Below are positions 24,901 to 36,400 of a stretch of DNA of 64,000 nt, piece by piece. Both the position numbers and the translations under genes were made by a program. Numbering within the stretch: the first letter of the stretch is position 1; the number at the start of each line of letters is the position of its first letter. Origin of the DNA: Uloborus plumipes (lineage: Eukaryota > Arthropoda > Arachnida > Araneae > Uloboridae); the NCBI GenBank assembly GCA_038373865.1, contig JAXGGA010003032.1:1-64000 (forward strand), written 5' to 3'. A model generated the notes under the pieces. It worked only from the letters and a program-made list of their open reading frames with translations. It searched no databases and was not told the origin of the DNA.

Positions 24901-26409
24901 CTCTCCACCCCTGCCGTCAAGAAAAGGCTTGTTGGTTAGGCGCTCCTTAAGCCCCCTTACATGTTAGGATTGGCTCTAACAGTAGGTCTCTTCCCGCGTG
25001 AAGTGAGTGCAGAGCGTGAGGCAGGTCCCTCGCTCTGCTGTTTCCTACGCTTTGTTATTCTAAACTCTAGCAATTTTGCACATACATTTAACCCAGTCCT
25101 TCTATTTGCTTCATGTTAGCTCAATTTGGGCATTGGAAACAACTTCATTTTTTACCAGGATAAACTATCAGAAGCACATAGCTTTAAACGTTCGCTTTTG
25201 GTGTCTGAAACTGTCCAACACTTTTATAAATACCACCCAAGTCACCCTTAACTCAGTTTAAACCCAGTGGAGCATAGCTGGAGAAAACTGGAGGTTAGAG
25301 TGGGGAAATAAGATGTTAAAACGAGAAGCAAACTAAAAGCATTATAATAATCGAAGAGTGAATATGCACGTAAGGATTTCTATAACCAAGAAAGAGGAAA
25401 TCCTGACTGCGCCAGTGACGTCCGCCGTGAGGTAACTCAACGAATCTCAGTCGGTGGTCTGGTAGACTAGCACCAACTCGCAAAACATTAGACTGGTCCT
25501 CAGAGATTTTGTTGAAAAAAAGAAATAGGAAAGAGGAGAAAAAACATATAATAATGACATTCTATACAAATTTCGTACATTTTGTGACTTTTTAAAGATA
25601 ATTTTCTATGATTTTTCTCAAATTTTTATTTACTAATGTATAATTGTTGCAATAATTACTCATTCTAACCTTTTTTTTTTACCATAACAGTTCTTTAGTA
25701 ACAAGCGAAGTTTTATTTACTCATTCATTTATACATTTAAAAAAAAATTAACAATTTTCGAATCAAATTTTTTTTTCTGCTGAAAAGAATAATAAGTGGA
25801 AAGAGGAGCTTCTCTTGTTCGAGGTTTTTTTTTTTTCTTTTTTGAGACTTAAATCTTAAACAGTCAGCTAGTGGAAATTTTTCTTTTTTATTTCAGAAAA
25901 AAGTGTCGTTATAATTTCACCGCCCTTTTTAACCTACTTTTCCATTAAAGTAAAAGAAAAACGAAAACAGCATTAAAAGTGGCTTAATGATCTTAAAAAT
26001 ATCCCGAAGTCCAAAAAAAGACAAAAATCATCAACAAAATAACATAAAAATCGAAAAATAAAAATTGAAAAGTAGGGTTGTGAGGTAGGGAAAAGGTGTG
26101 TCTGTCGGTCGGTCGGTCTGTCTGTCTGCCCCCCCCCCCCTAATAGCATTGGAACACACATTCCTATTTGAACAAACTTTTTTTTTGTTCGACAGATCTC
26201 GGCGAGGACACCTCATTCCTATATTTCACTTTGTGATTTGAACAATTTTTCGTTCAGTTTTGAACCGTTCAAAAAAAGTTAACATTAGAGTCTACGGGGA
26301 ATTTCAAGCTCAATGTACATCCTGAACTTAAAGGCGGATTTCTTTCAAACTAACTTTGTTAGGAAATGGTTTTTATGAAGAATGTTTGGAAAATATTTCT
26401 ATGAAAAAC

Positions 26410-26960
26410 TGTTTTGAGAACTCTGATTCCGACTCCTCGACTCCGACTCTAACTCCGCAACCAAAAATGCAGGCTCAGAAAAATGACCGACTCCTACCAT
26501 TAGAATTTTAAAGCCTCCGACTCCGCCTATCGACTTCGACTGCCCACTCCGATTTTTTGAAATCCACTCTAACACCGAATCCGTGACTCCGACTCCACGG
26601 CCATGGCAGAAATGCAGGTTCGGAAAAAATGACTGACTCCTACTATTAGAATTTTAAAACCTTCGATTGTCACTCTGTCTATCGACTCCGACTGACGACT
26701 CCAACTTTTTGACTTAGACTCCGACAGTGAATCCTTGGCTCGGATTCTGACTGCAAAGCCATGACAGAAATGCAGGCCTGGAAAAAATGACCGACACTTA
26801 CTGTTAGAATTTTAGAGCCGTTTACTCTGACTCCGCTTATTGACTCCGACTGAGCTCTCCGACTTTTCAACACCAGCTCTGAATCCTTGACTCTAACTCT
26901 AACTCAGCAAACATGTTAGAAATGGAGGCTAGGAAAAAATGACAGATTCCTACTCTTAAA
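26410..26960. repeat. GACTCC-rich satellite, ~150-bp unit, 4 copies
   Basis: Units are anchored at ATGCAGG-(N)-GAAAAAATGACCGA (26466, 26612, 26770 and 26922; spacing 146-158 bp). Each is followed by TTAGAATTTTAAAGCC and irregular GACTCC/CCGACT hexamers. This is a local, higher-order tandem array. Confidence 0.88.
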
Positions 26961-29900
26961 AGTAATAACTGTGCAGACAATTGTTTGTTTATTTATTTAT
27001 TTATTTATTTTATTATTACTTTTACTGTTATTATTATTATGTATATTTTTTTTTGGCAAACAATTTTTTTTCTACCAAAAAGTATTCATATAGGAGAGCA
27101 TTTTATTATTTATTTATTTCTTTGTTGATTTTTAATTATTGGCAACGGATTAAAAATTAACTCGAGACATTTTATTTGGGAATGTCTTTTTTTCCTCATT
27201 AAATGTCCTTTGATGTGCTTTCTACTTTTAATTCTTTTTTAAAAACAGCTAAGGAATTTGTCTACGAAAAAACTATAGTAGCTGCATTGTTTAAAAGATG
27301 CTACAACTTTTTTATTCTTTTGCTTACTTTTTACGTGTTTATTTCATCAGATGAAAGTATTATATTTCGTTCTTAGAAATCAACTTTAAGTGCTAAAAAG
27401 GTTGTTTGACATAATTTGCAGTCTCAGCTAATGAAGAACATTTTAATCAAAAGCGAGAATACCGATGTCGGTTTACGGAAAGAAGGTTCGTTTAGTTCTT
27501 GACAGAACTTCTTGTTATTTGCTCTCGAAATAATAGCCGGTCCTCTGGTAGAAATAACATTGCACCTCAGTAAATAAAATGATAGTAAAAGCTTAGACTT
27601 AAATATAAATTTCTAGTTCAACTTCAAAATCGTTGAAAGTGATCAAGTGCCGCAAACTGAACTTATGTTTAGGAGTTGCCAGGAATACAGTTAACACACA
27701 GATTCAGATGTTTAGCTCAAAATTTCAGTTTAAGTCTAGGCTTTTGAAATCATTTTCTGAGATACAGAAAACAACTTAAATAGCAGCATTGTGGTAACTT
27801 CAAAGTTTTTGAACTTCATCTTAAAAATTTGTTTGCAAGTAAACACTGACACAGACAAAAAAAAGTTCCAATTTTTTTATTACTTTTCGTTATTCCCTGT
27901 GATTTTCCGCAATTGTAGCAATATTTACTTATCTTTATATTTTTAAATAAAATTTTGTCAAAAAATGTTGTTTTTATGTAAAGAGGAAGAGAGAGAGAGA
28001 GAGAAATTCCTCTTCACAAGTATTTGACAATAAGTCCAGAGTTTTCTTCAGCAAAAAATAGAAAAAATAACTTTACCAGCTGCCAGTTTAAAAAATATAT
28101 TTCACAAGTTTTTTTACTGTCCACAAAGCGGAATGTATTTTTTTTCTTTTTTACAAAAAGAAGAAACTAAATAAAAATAAATAACAAAAAGCTTTTACCG
28201 ATCCGCGAGTGGGTTTTTTTTTTCGTTTTTTCCAGTCCGCTGGTCAAAAAATGTTGAGAAACACCGATGTAATAAATTTAATTTTCACTTTCATCATCGC
28301 TTGTTCTCAGGATCTTTAACTCATCCCCAATTTTCAATTAACTTCAAAATGTCAAAGGAATTTTTCAATAAGGATATGCTTTACTGGAAATCAGTAAGCG
28401 ATAAAAAAAATCCCTAAAAATATTGCTCGCTTTAAGCGGGGTCCGCTCGTTAAAAGCGATATGCTTTTTCATACGCTTATCACTGCGCAAACCAAATATG
28501 TGGGATTTCTTTTTTCGTGATGAGCATCATAAGAGCTCGATTGTAAGAGATGTACCTATAACCGTACGGGAATTACTTTAATCACAAATTTTACACTTTT
28601 ACGCAATGTTACCAACTTGTCAAACGAATGGACTTGATCATTGGTCAAACTAAAAAAGGGTTAGATTTCAATAAATTTAACAAAAATGGGCTAACTTTAG
28701 TTGCGCCATTTGTTGCAACGACATAAGGATAATACCTATCGGTTGTTTGCCCTTACATTTTCTGGTAAAAATGGAATGCATTTTAGTCACCTTTAAAGAT
28801 ATTTTTAACATAGTTTCCTACTAGTTATTTGATCGGCTATTTTTTTTTTTTTCTTTTCTTTCAACAAAAAGAGAAATCGCTCCAAAGGAAGCATAGCACC
28901 CTGAAAAAATTTTCAGGAAACCAGTATGATAAAAACTCGCCCAAGCGGCGCTCTTTCAAACAAACCGGCAAAACTGTGTCCAATGCAGGTCGGTTACTAA
29001 CTGAACTTGTGCTGTCGCAAAAGTGAGATGCTTTTTCAAAATTAATGAATCCCAACAAACACATCTTTAAAAGATGAAAATATGAGCTAGGTGCTGCGTT
29101 AGGTTTTCAGGGCTGAACGAGCTGATAAATTGCAAGATGGCCCCTGTGAGGTCGGGGTTACTGCAAGTCAAAAGTAGTTGATCTGCCATATTTCTGCAAA
29201 CTCATAACAAGAAAGATCAAACTGTATCTCGTTTCTTTTACAGATTTTAACGAGGTACAGTTTGAACCTTATTATTGAAAACAGCTTTAGGAATTTAAAT
29301 TTTACTACTAATACTTAATACTGGTTGCTACAATGCAATTTACGTTATGATCAGGTTTTTGTTTTTAGAATATTTAGCTTGCCATGTCATATCTTGTCAC
29401 GGAAATGTGGCAAAAACAACCAGCAGGAAACGAAGAAAATTATTAATTTTCGTTATCTTTATCTTAAAAACGACGAAGATGCATTAAAATTCAACAACAA
29501 GGAATAATAAATGCGATGTCGATGTTTTGAAAACATCGATGCTTTTTTCGATGTCAATATTTTATAACAACTGGGCTTAATAAAAAATTATCATCATCAA
29601 TAAGAAATTGCAGTTTTTATCTCATGAAAAGAGTTTTCCATGATCCTTATCGATGATTTGCGTTCGATATTTTTTGAACATTGATTATTTGCGTTCGCCT
29701 TTTTTACGATGTCGATGTTAGGTGTTTCAGCAAAAATGTTTCTTAAAACTATACGATGCAACTTTGCATCGTTGTATCAGTAGTTGCCGTGTCTATCTCA
29801 TTAGAAAATGCTTTCTGGAAGAACCAACCATGTTTTGTGGTTGCTGTTTCTAAAACATTGGATTAGTTCTTGAAAATCCTAAGAAGTTTAAGTGTTTTAA

Positions 29901-30289
29901 CTGCTTATTCAACTTTGTTTAGAAGCGTATTTTGAAACAAATCTACAACAGCATTAGACGGCTAAAGTGTGTAAATGTAAAAAACATTTTATTGGTGCAA
30001 ATTTCCGAATTTCTACATAACGTAGATGACTTTCTGTTGATGTAAGCTCTTATGTTTAATTACTAATGCAAAGGTCAGTAATTCTGATTTGGATTTCGAA
30101 AGGCTAGCAGGTAGCGTCTTGCAGAGAAATAGACACAGAATCTGAAAAGATCAGTATTTTTTTAATGATCCTGAAAATCATCAAATCTAACACTAAATGT
30201 ATACTTAAAATAGGTGAAAAATTTTCTTCATGTATCATTGGAACATTATTAAATATGGGTTGTTGATCCATTCTGTTTTAAATTTGATA

Positions 30290-30296
30290 TTTTATT

Positions 30297-30327
<31 letters not shown>

Positions 30328-30330
30328 TTT
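30290..30330. repeat. (ATTT)n microsatellite
   Basis: About nine ATTT tetranucleotides lie here. A shorter, broken run of the same kind is at 26988-27020. Confidence 0.95.
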
Positions 30331-31213
30331 TTTTTGCTCCAAAGTAGAGAGAAATAAACTGAAGTAGAAGAAAGAATGTAGATGGCCTATACTGGTTTAG
30401 GAAATTTTTTTTGTAGTTTCTTTAATTTAAATTACTTAAACGCCGGATAATAAGAGATGACATGGCTAAATTTACTTGATATTCTTCATTCCTAAGTAGC
30501 AAGTCCTCGTGGCTTTCCTTCCAGAAATTTTAGAAAACCCACTCCCTAAATTTCAAAAATCTTATGACTATTTTTCCTTTGTACAGCTTTTACACATATC
30601 AATGAAGGAGTAACTTGTCATGCTCTCCTCTTTCCCCTGGGAAAATTTACAAAACATAAAGAGCTCTAATTCGTAGTTTGTTCATACAGCGAACTCTACA
30701 GGGTCACCAGCCGATAAAAAGTATCATTCTTTGGCAAAGAATTTGTAATAAATAATTCGATGATGCTTTTGAAGCTTTTTCCCCAAGTTATTTTCAAGTA
30801 ATGTAACAAAACAATTTAAGGATCTTTATTCGTGCAACCATACCGAATTTTGTCCAATCTGGTTTCTTAATTTTACTTGCAGAGTTGACTTTTTTTTTTT
30901 TTTTCATCAGTTGTAGCTGAAACTATTGCAGATCAAGAATCCATTCTGCAGCATCGAAAGTTTTATTCGTGTCAAACACAAATATCCTTTACAAAACATT
31001 GTTTGTGGCATCACAGCTTTCATTGGATGTCCGAAGCTAACGCTAAGTACTTTACAATATTGCAGTTAAGACAATTTGTAAGCCAGCCTCCTGACACTTA
31101 ATCGTCATAATATCATTATATTTATCAGTTTAAAGGTTTTAAATCTTACCAATATTTTTGAGATGGACATTTTCCCCTCAATTTTGGAATTTTCTCAAAA
31201 AGTCTTCGCGTGC

Positions 31214-31273
31214 CACTGTTACTGCTCTGCCTTGCCACATTGTGGCACGCGTGCCGCGGGATTGCCACCCCTG
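31214..31273. repeat. Lone hAT-like terminus
   Basis: The sequence GGGATTGCCACCCCTG, with GGCACGCGTGCC just before it, resembles the CAGGGGTGGCAA right ends of hAT elements. No matching left end was found, so this is either a fragment or chance. Confidence 0.35.
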
Positions 31274-31688
31274 TTATATTTCAACAAAAATAGTTTCATA
31301 GGAACATGCGGTAAAAAAGTTACGTCGTTTTTTAGTAGTTCGAGTTGTTGCGGAAAAAAATATGATTGCCAGTGATGCTTACGGCTAATTTTTTTTAAAC
31401 ATCTTCGTTTTGCGATCCGGTTTTTTGATGTGGATATTTTACATTTCAGCAAAACGTTTCAAGAAAACAGATAATAAAAAAGTTTTATTGCTAATACATA
31501 GTTGAAATATGTACCTCATTAGAAAAAGTTTGCTTTGCTTATTATCGAGAATTTACCGCTTATGCGTTTTAAACATCGTTTTTTTGCATTTTTTTTTTTT
31601 TTTTTGGTGATGAGTTTTCTATTTGAACAAAAAAAGGTCTCGTAAAAATATGCAATAAAAATAGCTACATCGTAAACCAGTAGCTCCA

Positions 31689-32030
31689 GCTTATATCTAA
31701 CATTGGATACATTTCCGATTGTTTTTGAAATTGTTTCATTGTTTTCTGTTCCAAAAATAGTTTTTCTTTAAAACGATAGAAAACGTTAAAAAGAAGAAAA
31801 AAACATCGTACACGCCGCACCCGTTGCATCTACCGCATCGGCATTTTATAAAATTTAATAACCAGTTTATTTCTTACATTGGATACATTTCCGATCATTT
31901 TTGACATTTTTCATCATTTTCTGTTTCCTTGCTCTGAAAATAATTTTTCTTCAAAACGATAAAAAACGTTAAAAAAAGAAAAAAAACATCGCAAGCACCG
32001 CACCCGTCACATCTACCGCATCGACATTTT
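31689..32030. repeat. Direct tandem duplication, ~180 bp
   Basis: Two copies share CATTGGATACATTTCCGAT (31701 and 31877), AAAACGTTAAAAA, AAAAAACATCG, CGCCGCACCCGT-type text, and end CATCTACCGCATCG. The period is 176-183 bp. Confidence 0.88.
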
Positions 32031-32488
32031 TAACCTTTTTCTTGTAGGAGTCGTAGAGATTGCGCCCAAAAATACGGTACTCGATGGTCTTTCTTGAACT
32101 CCGATGGGATCCCTACCTAACGGAAGGGGGTTTCATGTCCATGTTTTGAGGCTGTTTAGGAAAAATAACTTGTAAACGACTCATTTACACAGCCAATCTT
32201 TTTTGCACAGCATGTAAATGACTTGTTTGCTAGGCGCACAGCTCATAAGCTGTCAGCTGCTTAGTAATACTACAAATCTGGTTATAGAGTTTGTTACCAT
32301 TTACCTCAAGTTTCCTCTTATCCCCAACTGACTCACTTAATGAAAAAAAAATCTGAAGCAAAACGTAAAAACACTATTATTGTTCATGAGAATTAAAGGG
32401 ACAAGTGGATAACGGTGACGTGTGACCATTTTAGACAAAACATACTTTTTAAAATGCATGAAGGTGATAAGGTAATTTTTTTTTTCTA

Positions 32489-32631
32489 GAAATTCAAAAT
32501 ATTATCACATATCACCTTTATTCACTCCCTTCAATTGTGTTTATGAGTTAACACACACTAATCTGAATTTGTGTAAACCGGCGAAATTCAAATGTTACAT
32601 ATCACCTTTATTCACTAGCCCCTTCAATTGT
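32489..32631. repeat. Duplicated 3' intron segment before helix A exon
   Basis: AAATTCAAA, then ACATATCACCTTTATTCACT, then CCTTCAATTGT occur at 32489-32538 and again at 32582-32631. The second copy ends about 16 nt before the exon. The pyrimidine-rich tract and possible branch region may therefore exist twice. Confidence 0.85.
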
Positions 32632-32646
32632 ACCTTGCACTTTCAG

Positions 32647-32831
32647 GGTATTCTAGGCTCTGGATTTGCGCTAAAAGTGCAGCAGCAGCAGCGCCAGAAA
32701 CACATGATCAGGAGGAGAGTCCCTGCCGCCACACTCATCCAGTGCCTGTGGAGGTGCTACGCCGCCGACCACAACTCCATGTCCGTTGCCACCTGGAAGA
32801 TCCACCAGGTGCCGCTGCCATCGCCACCGCC
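32647..32831 (+). CDS. KCNQ: KCNQ channel exon: S6 end and calmodulin-binding helix A
   Basis: This exon is 185 nt (61 codons plus 2 nt), bordered by CACTTTCAG and GTAAGT. It begins [12 protein letters not shown], the inner end of S6 and the gate region, then a basic stretch RQKHMIRRR, the pre-helix A segment where PIP2 and trafficking determinants lie in this family. Residues 29-39 read [11 protein letters not shown], the IQ-type motif of helix A that binds calmodulin. The exon ends [15 protein letters not shown], where the last Pro codon is completed by the next exon. The context (8 kb intron before, 10.9 kb after) matches the large introns of this gene. About 16 nt upstream of the acceptor ends the second copy of a duplicated intron segment. 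The family call is based on recognised KCNQ motifs, and the splice junctions agree in phase. Confidence 0.95.
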
Positions 32832-34051
32832 GTAAGTCCCTTTCTCCGACGATGCGATTTCCCTACATTTTACTTAGTCGGATGGGGCTGTTCATAAATG
32901 ATGTCACAATATGTTTCACCCCCACTTCTTTTTCTGACAAAACGACACATTTCACCTTCAGGGGTGCTTCGACAAAAAATTTTGGCAAGTGGGGAATTCT
33001 CAATTTTCCGAAAAACACTTCAACTATTGCAGTGTGATTAAATACGTGTATGTACACTTTGAAAAGGGATATTTGAGCAATTACATACAGGTTTATTCTA
33101 AACGATAGACCCATTTTTAAAAATTCGTATTTATTGAAGCACAAATCAAAAAGGTTCTTCTACACAAATCCACAAATCTTCCTACCAACGAAAACAGGAA
33201 GTTTCAATTTTTTCTGTTATCAATGTTCAATAGGGTGGGCCGAAAATGACTTTTATTTTTTTTTCGATGACAAGGTATGCGGAAAAGGTGCCATTGGGGA
33301 CACAAAGCACTCACAAAAAATTTGAAATTTTTTGCACAATTTCTTGATCTGCCGCAATCGCCTTGAAGTTTCGGAAAAATGCTAATTTTTGATGTTTTTC
33401 GTAAAATTTGTGAAAATTTTTTTTAAATATTTTCAGTGATAGGTGTAACTTACAAGGTACTATTAGGGGCACTAAGTTCATATAAAAATTTGAATTATTT
33501 TGCTCCATTTCTTGATCAGCCATAAACGCTTGGGGGTTTCAGAAAAATTGCTAAAATTGGATATTACAGCAAAATTTGTGAAATTTTTTTAAAAAATTAT
33601 TTTCGGTAATGGGGAGAGCAAAAAAGGCTCACTATTATCATTAAATTAACATTAAACTTGAATTGTAAATGATATTTATTTAATTTGTCCCAAATACGGG
33701 GAAAATTCGGAAAAAATGCTTTTTTTTTTAAAAATGATCCAATTTATTTATTAATTTTTAAGCTTTATAAAAATTCCGTCCAAGTTTTGAGAGACAATTT
33801 AGGAGTCTGAAATGAGAAGTAGTTTATCAAATAATCTGCATTTTATTTTTAAAATTCGTTAGAGTTACAAATTTAGTTTTTTATTACTATTGAATTAAAA
33901 CAATTTGTAACTGAAAGTGCTTCACAGTTCTCAGCTTATTGCGCATCCAAATATCTTGCAAAATAATCCAGAACTCAACGCGAGGAGGTGGCTGCACGAG
34001 TTCCACCAGCCCTCCACCTAAAAATATTATATTCACATTGTTTTGCATTCT

Positions 34052-34474
34052 TCATGCAACAAAGTCCTTCTTCGAATTAAACGTTGACATTTTTATCCTG
34101 GCTTGTATCTTTGCTCTGACAAAGGTATCTTTGTCCTCATGGCCACATACGTGCATTGCCGCTTCTATCACTATTTTAATTGTTCTTTCCACAGCTTGCG
34201 TGTGACTTGAAAAGCGGACTGAAGCTTCATCTAAAACCAAGCCTGATTCTATGTTTCTCTCAATCTCTTCGAATGAAAGATTCTTTGTAATTGGAGGCTC
34301 ACTAAGATCTGTTGAGAGCCAGTCGATGCAGTCGTAGTACTCAGTAGCCATAAAGTTCAGTTTTAGAACCTTAAACTGTCTCAGTCTCCTGATCTCTGTC
34401 TTCTTTGAAAGGCGACATTGTTTAATCCTTTTCCATGCCAATATTCTGATTTCTTTGTTTTCGTCTGTAGCCAT
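34052..34474 (-). pseudogene. 140-codon ORF of unknown family, left-arm copy
   Basis: The translation starts MATDENKEIRILAWKRI, contains LKLNFMATEYYDCIDW and HTQAVERTIKIVIEAA, and ends KMSTFNSKKDFVA. It is basic and helix-rich at the N-terminus, with no signal peptide or membrane segment. The block HTQAVER-(N)-VCG-(N)-RAKI resembles, from memory, the C-terminal part of an uncharacterised protein family multiplied in arthropod genomes. This is unverified. Coding potential continues upstream through the spacer in another frame, as VVQRNAYCSHPENILLA. A 1-bp deletion next to the ATG (tagcatgg here, tagcaatgg in the other arm) breaks the join, so the true gene was longer and this copy is broken. 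Confidence 0.7.
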
Positions 34475-34766
34475 GCTAATAGTATATTCTCAGGATGGCT
34501 ACAGTATGCATTTCTTTGAACCACCGAATGCACTGTAGTCTTTAAGTCATCAGGGAGGAAACTTAAGAGTAGAATGACGTAGTACGAGTTTATGCGCAGA
34601 GTATGATTCTCAGTGAGGAAGCTACCAGGGGGGGGGAGCAGAAGGACCGAGATATTTGTGGAAAATAGTTCTGCTCTCAAACTTCCTCTCAGATGACTTA
34701 ACGATAGTGCATTCGGTGGTTCAAAGAAATGCATAATATAGCCATCCTGAGAATATACTATTAGCA

Positions 34767-35189
34767 ATGGCGACAGACGAAAACAAAGAAATTAGAATAT
34801 TGGCATGGAAAAGGATTAAACAATGCCGCCTTTCAAAGAAGAAAGAGATCAGGAGACTGAGACACTTCAAGGTTCTTAAACTGAACTTTATGGCTACTGA
34901 GTACTACGACTGCATAGACTGGCTCTCAACAGATCTTAGTGAGCCTCCAATTACAAAGAATCTTTCATTCGAAGAGATTGAGAGAAACATAGAATCAGGT
35001 TTGGTTTTAGATGAAGCTTCAGTCCGCTTTTCAAGTCACAAGCAAGCTATGGAAAGAACAATTAAAATAGTGATAGAAGCGACAATGCACGTATGTGGCC
35101 ATGAGGACAGAGATACCTTCGTCAGAGCAAAGATACAAGCCAGGATAAAAATGTCAACGTTTAATTCGAAGAAGGACTTTGTTGCATGA
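34767..35189 (+). pseudogene. 140-codon ORF of unknown family, right-arm copy
   Basis: This mirrors the left-arm ORF. The two translations agree at 134 of 140 residues, and the differences include T/K, Q/H, T/K, V/M, A/T and K/R. Here the upstream SHPENILLA segment is in frame with MATDENKEIR, so the left-arm frameshift is absent. A TAA stop occurs a few codons earlier (aat gca taa), where the left arm reads aat gca tac. The copies are therefore broken at different places. Start and stop of the original gene are unknown, and no host function is claimed. Confidence 0.7.
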
Positions 35190-36118
35190 AGAATGCAAAA
35201 CAATGTGAATATAATATTTTTTGGCGGAGGGCTGGTGGAACTCGTGCAGCAACCTCCTCGCGTTGAGTTTTGGATTATTTTGCAAGATATTTGGATGCGC
35301 AATAAGCTGAGAACTGTGAAGCACTTTCAGTTAACACCATTCTTTTAATTCAATAGTAATAAATAACTAATTTGTAACTCTAACGAATTTTAAAAATAAA
35401 AATGCAGATTATTTGATAAACTATTTCTCATTTCAGACTCCTAAATTGTGTCTCAACACTTGGACGGAGTTTTTATAAAGCTTAAAAATTAATAAATAAA
35501 TTGGATCATTAAAAAAAAAAAATTTTTTCCAAATTTTCCCCGTATTTGTAACAAATTAAATAAATATCATTCACAATTCAATTTTAATGTTAATTTAATG
35601 ATAATAGTGAGCTTTTTTTGCTCTCCCCATTACCGAAAATAATTTTTTAAAAAAATTTCACAAATTTTGCTGTAATATCCAATTTTAGCAATTTTTCTGA
35701 AACCCCCAAGCGTTTATGGCTGATCAAGAAATGGAGGAAAAACATTCAAATTTTTTATGTGAACTTAGTGCCCCTAATAGTATCTTTTAAGTTACACCTA
35801 TCACTGAAAATATTTAAAAAAAAAATTTCACAAATTTTACGAAAAACATCAAAAATTAGCATTTTTCCGAAACTTCAAGGCGATTGCGGCAGATCAAGAA
35901 ATTGTGCAAAAAATTTCAAATTTTTTGTGAGTGCTTTGTGTCCCCAATGGCACCTTTTCCGCATACCTCGTCATCGAAAAAAAAATAAAAGTCATTTTCG
36001 GCCCACCCTAATGTTCAATGCGTCCACTGTTTGTTGCACATCACCCTGTGACTGATGCTGCTGAAAAAGTCGTACTGATAAAGTTCGCGCTGCAATAGAC
36101 CTCCATTCGTTTCACTGT

Positions 36119-36400
36119 CCGTTGAGTAAGCTGACTAACGTGGAGCACAAGGTTTTCTGCGTTCTTCAGTTTGCAAAAAGTGAGTCACAAATAGTAGCGC
36201 GGCTAGCATTTCGTCCCACAAATTCGGCATTGAACTACCAACTGGGAAAAGCATTAGCAGTTGGTTTACGCAATTTCAACAGACTGGAAGTGTGTGTAAA
36301 GCGAAAATCACAGTCTGACTTCGCCGCGTGTGTCACAGGATGATGTGCAGCAGACGGCGGACACATTGAACATTTACAATTGCTTGGAACCTTCTCTTTC
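36119..36400 (+). pseudogene. Mariner-type HTH domain remnant
   Basis: One frame reads MSKLTNVEHKVFCVLQFAKS. A second frame reads FQQTGSVCKAKI and then RRV. These correspond to the pattern 'E..FCV..FAKTES....QR.FR' followed by 'QF..TG.V..K...RP RVS', seen in the N-terminal helix-turn-helix region of some mariner-related transposases. The frame shifts in between and stops interrupt it. No catalytic domain follows. The call rests on spacing of short motifs, so it is tentative. Confidence 0.45.

Larger units (their letters stand above)
24597..32646 (+). other. KCNQ intron between filter and helix A exons
   Basis: This 8.05-kb intron has a GTAAGT donor and a CACTTTCAG acceptor, phase 0. It holds a 180-bp duplication, homopolymer tracts, a GACTCC-rich satellite, ATTT runs and a further tandem duplication, all listed separately. 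The stretch 27000-30280 has short T and A runs and AT-rich sequence only. At about 28230-28280 there is a TTGAGAAACACCGA phrase resembling a hAT-type terminus without a visible partner. Confidence 0.88.
33231..36010. mobile_element. Long-inverted-repeat DNA transposon with duplicated ORF
   Basis: It is flanked by an exact 8-bp target duplication ATGTTCAA (33223-33230 and 36011-36018). The arms run from 33231 (TAGGGTGGGCCGAAAATGAC) to about 34575 and from about 34671 to 36010. They are reverse complements of about 1.34 kb at high identity, with a central spacer of about 95 bp. The YARNG-type end TAGGG and the 8-bp duplication point to the hAT group, though P-like or KDZ-type elements also make 8-bp duplications. 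Each arm carries one copy of the same ORF, both reading outward from the centre. No transposase catalytic motif was recognised. Confidence 0.9.

Noticed and set aside
26095..26143. GTCTGTCGGTCGGTC tract with a C run
   Set aside because: Simple-sequence repeat. No sign of CRISPR-like spacing or of a regulatory element.
32863..33144. 93-codon minus-strand ORF overlapping the helix A intron
   Set aside because: It is a shadow within repeat sequence, with no motif.
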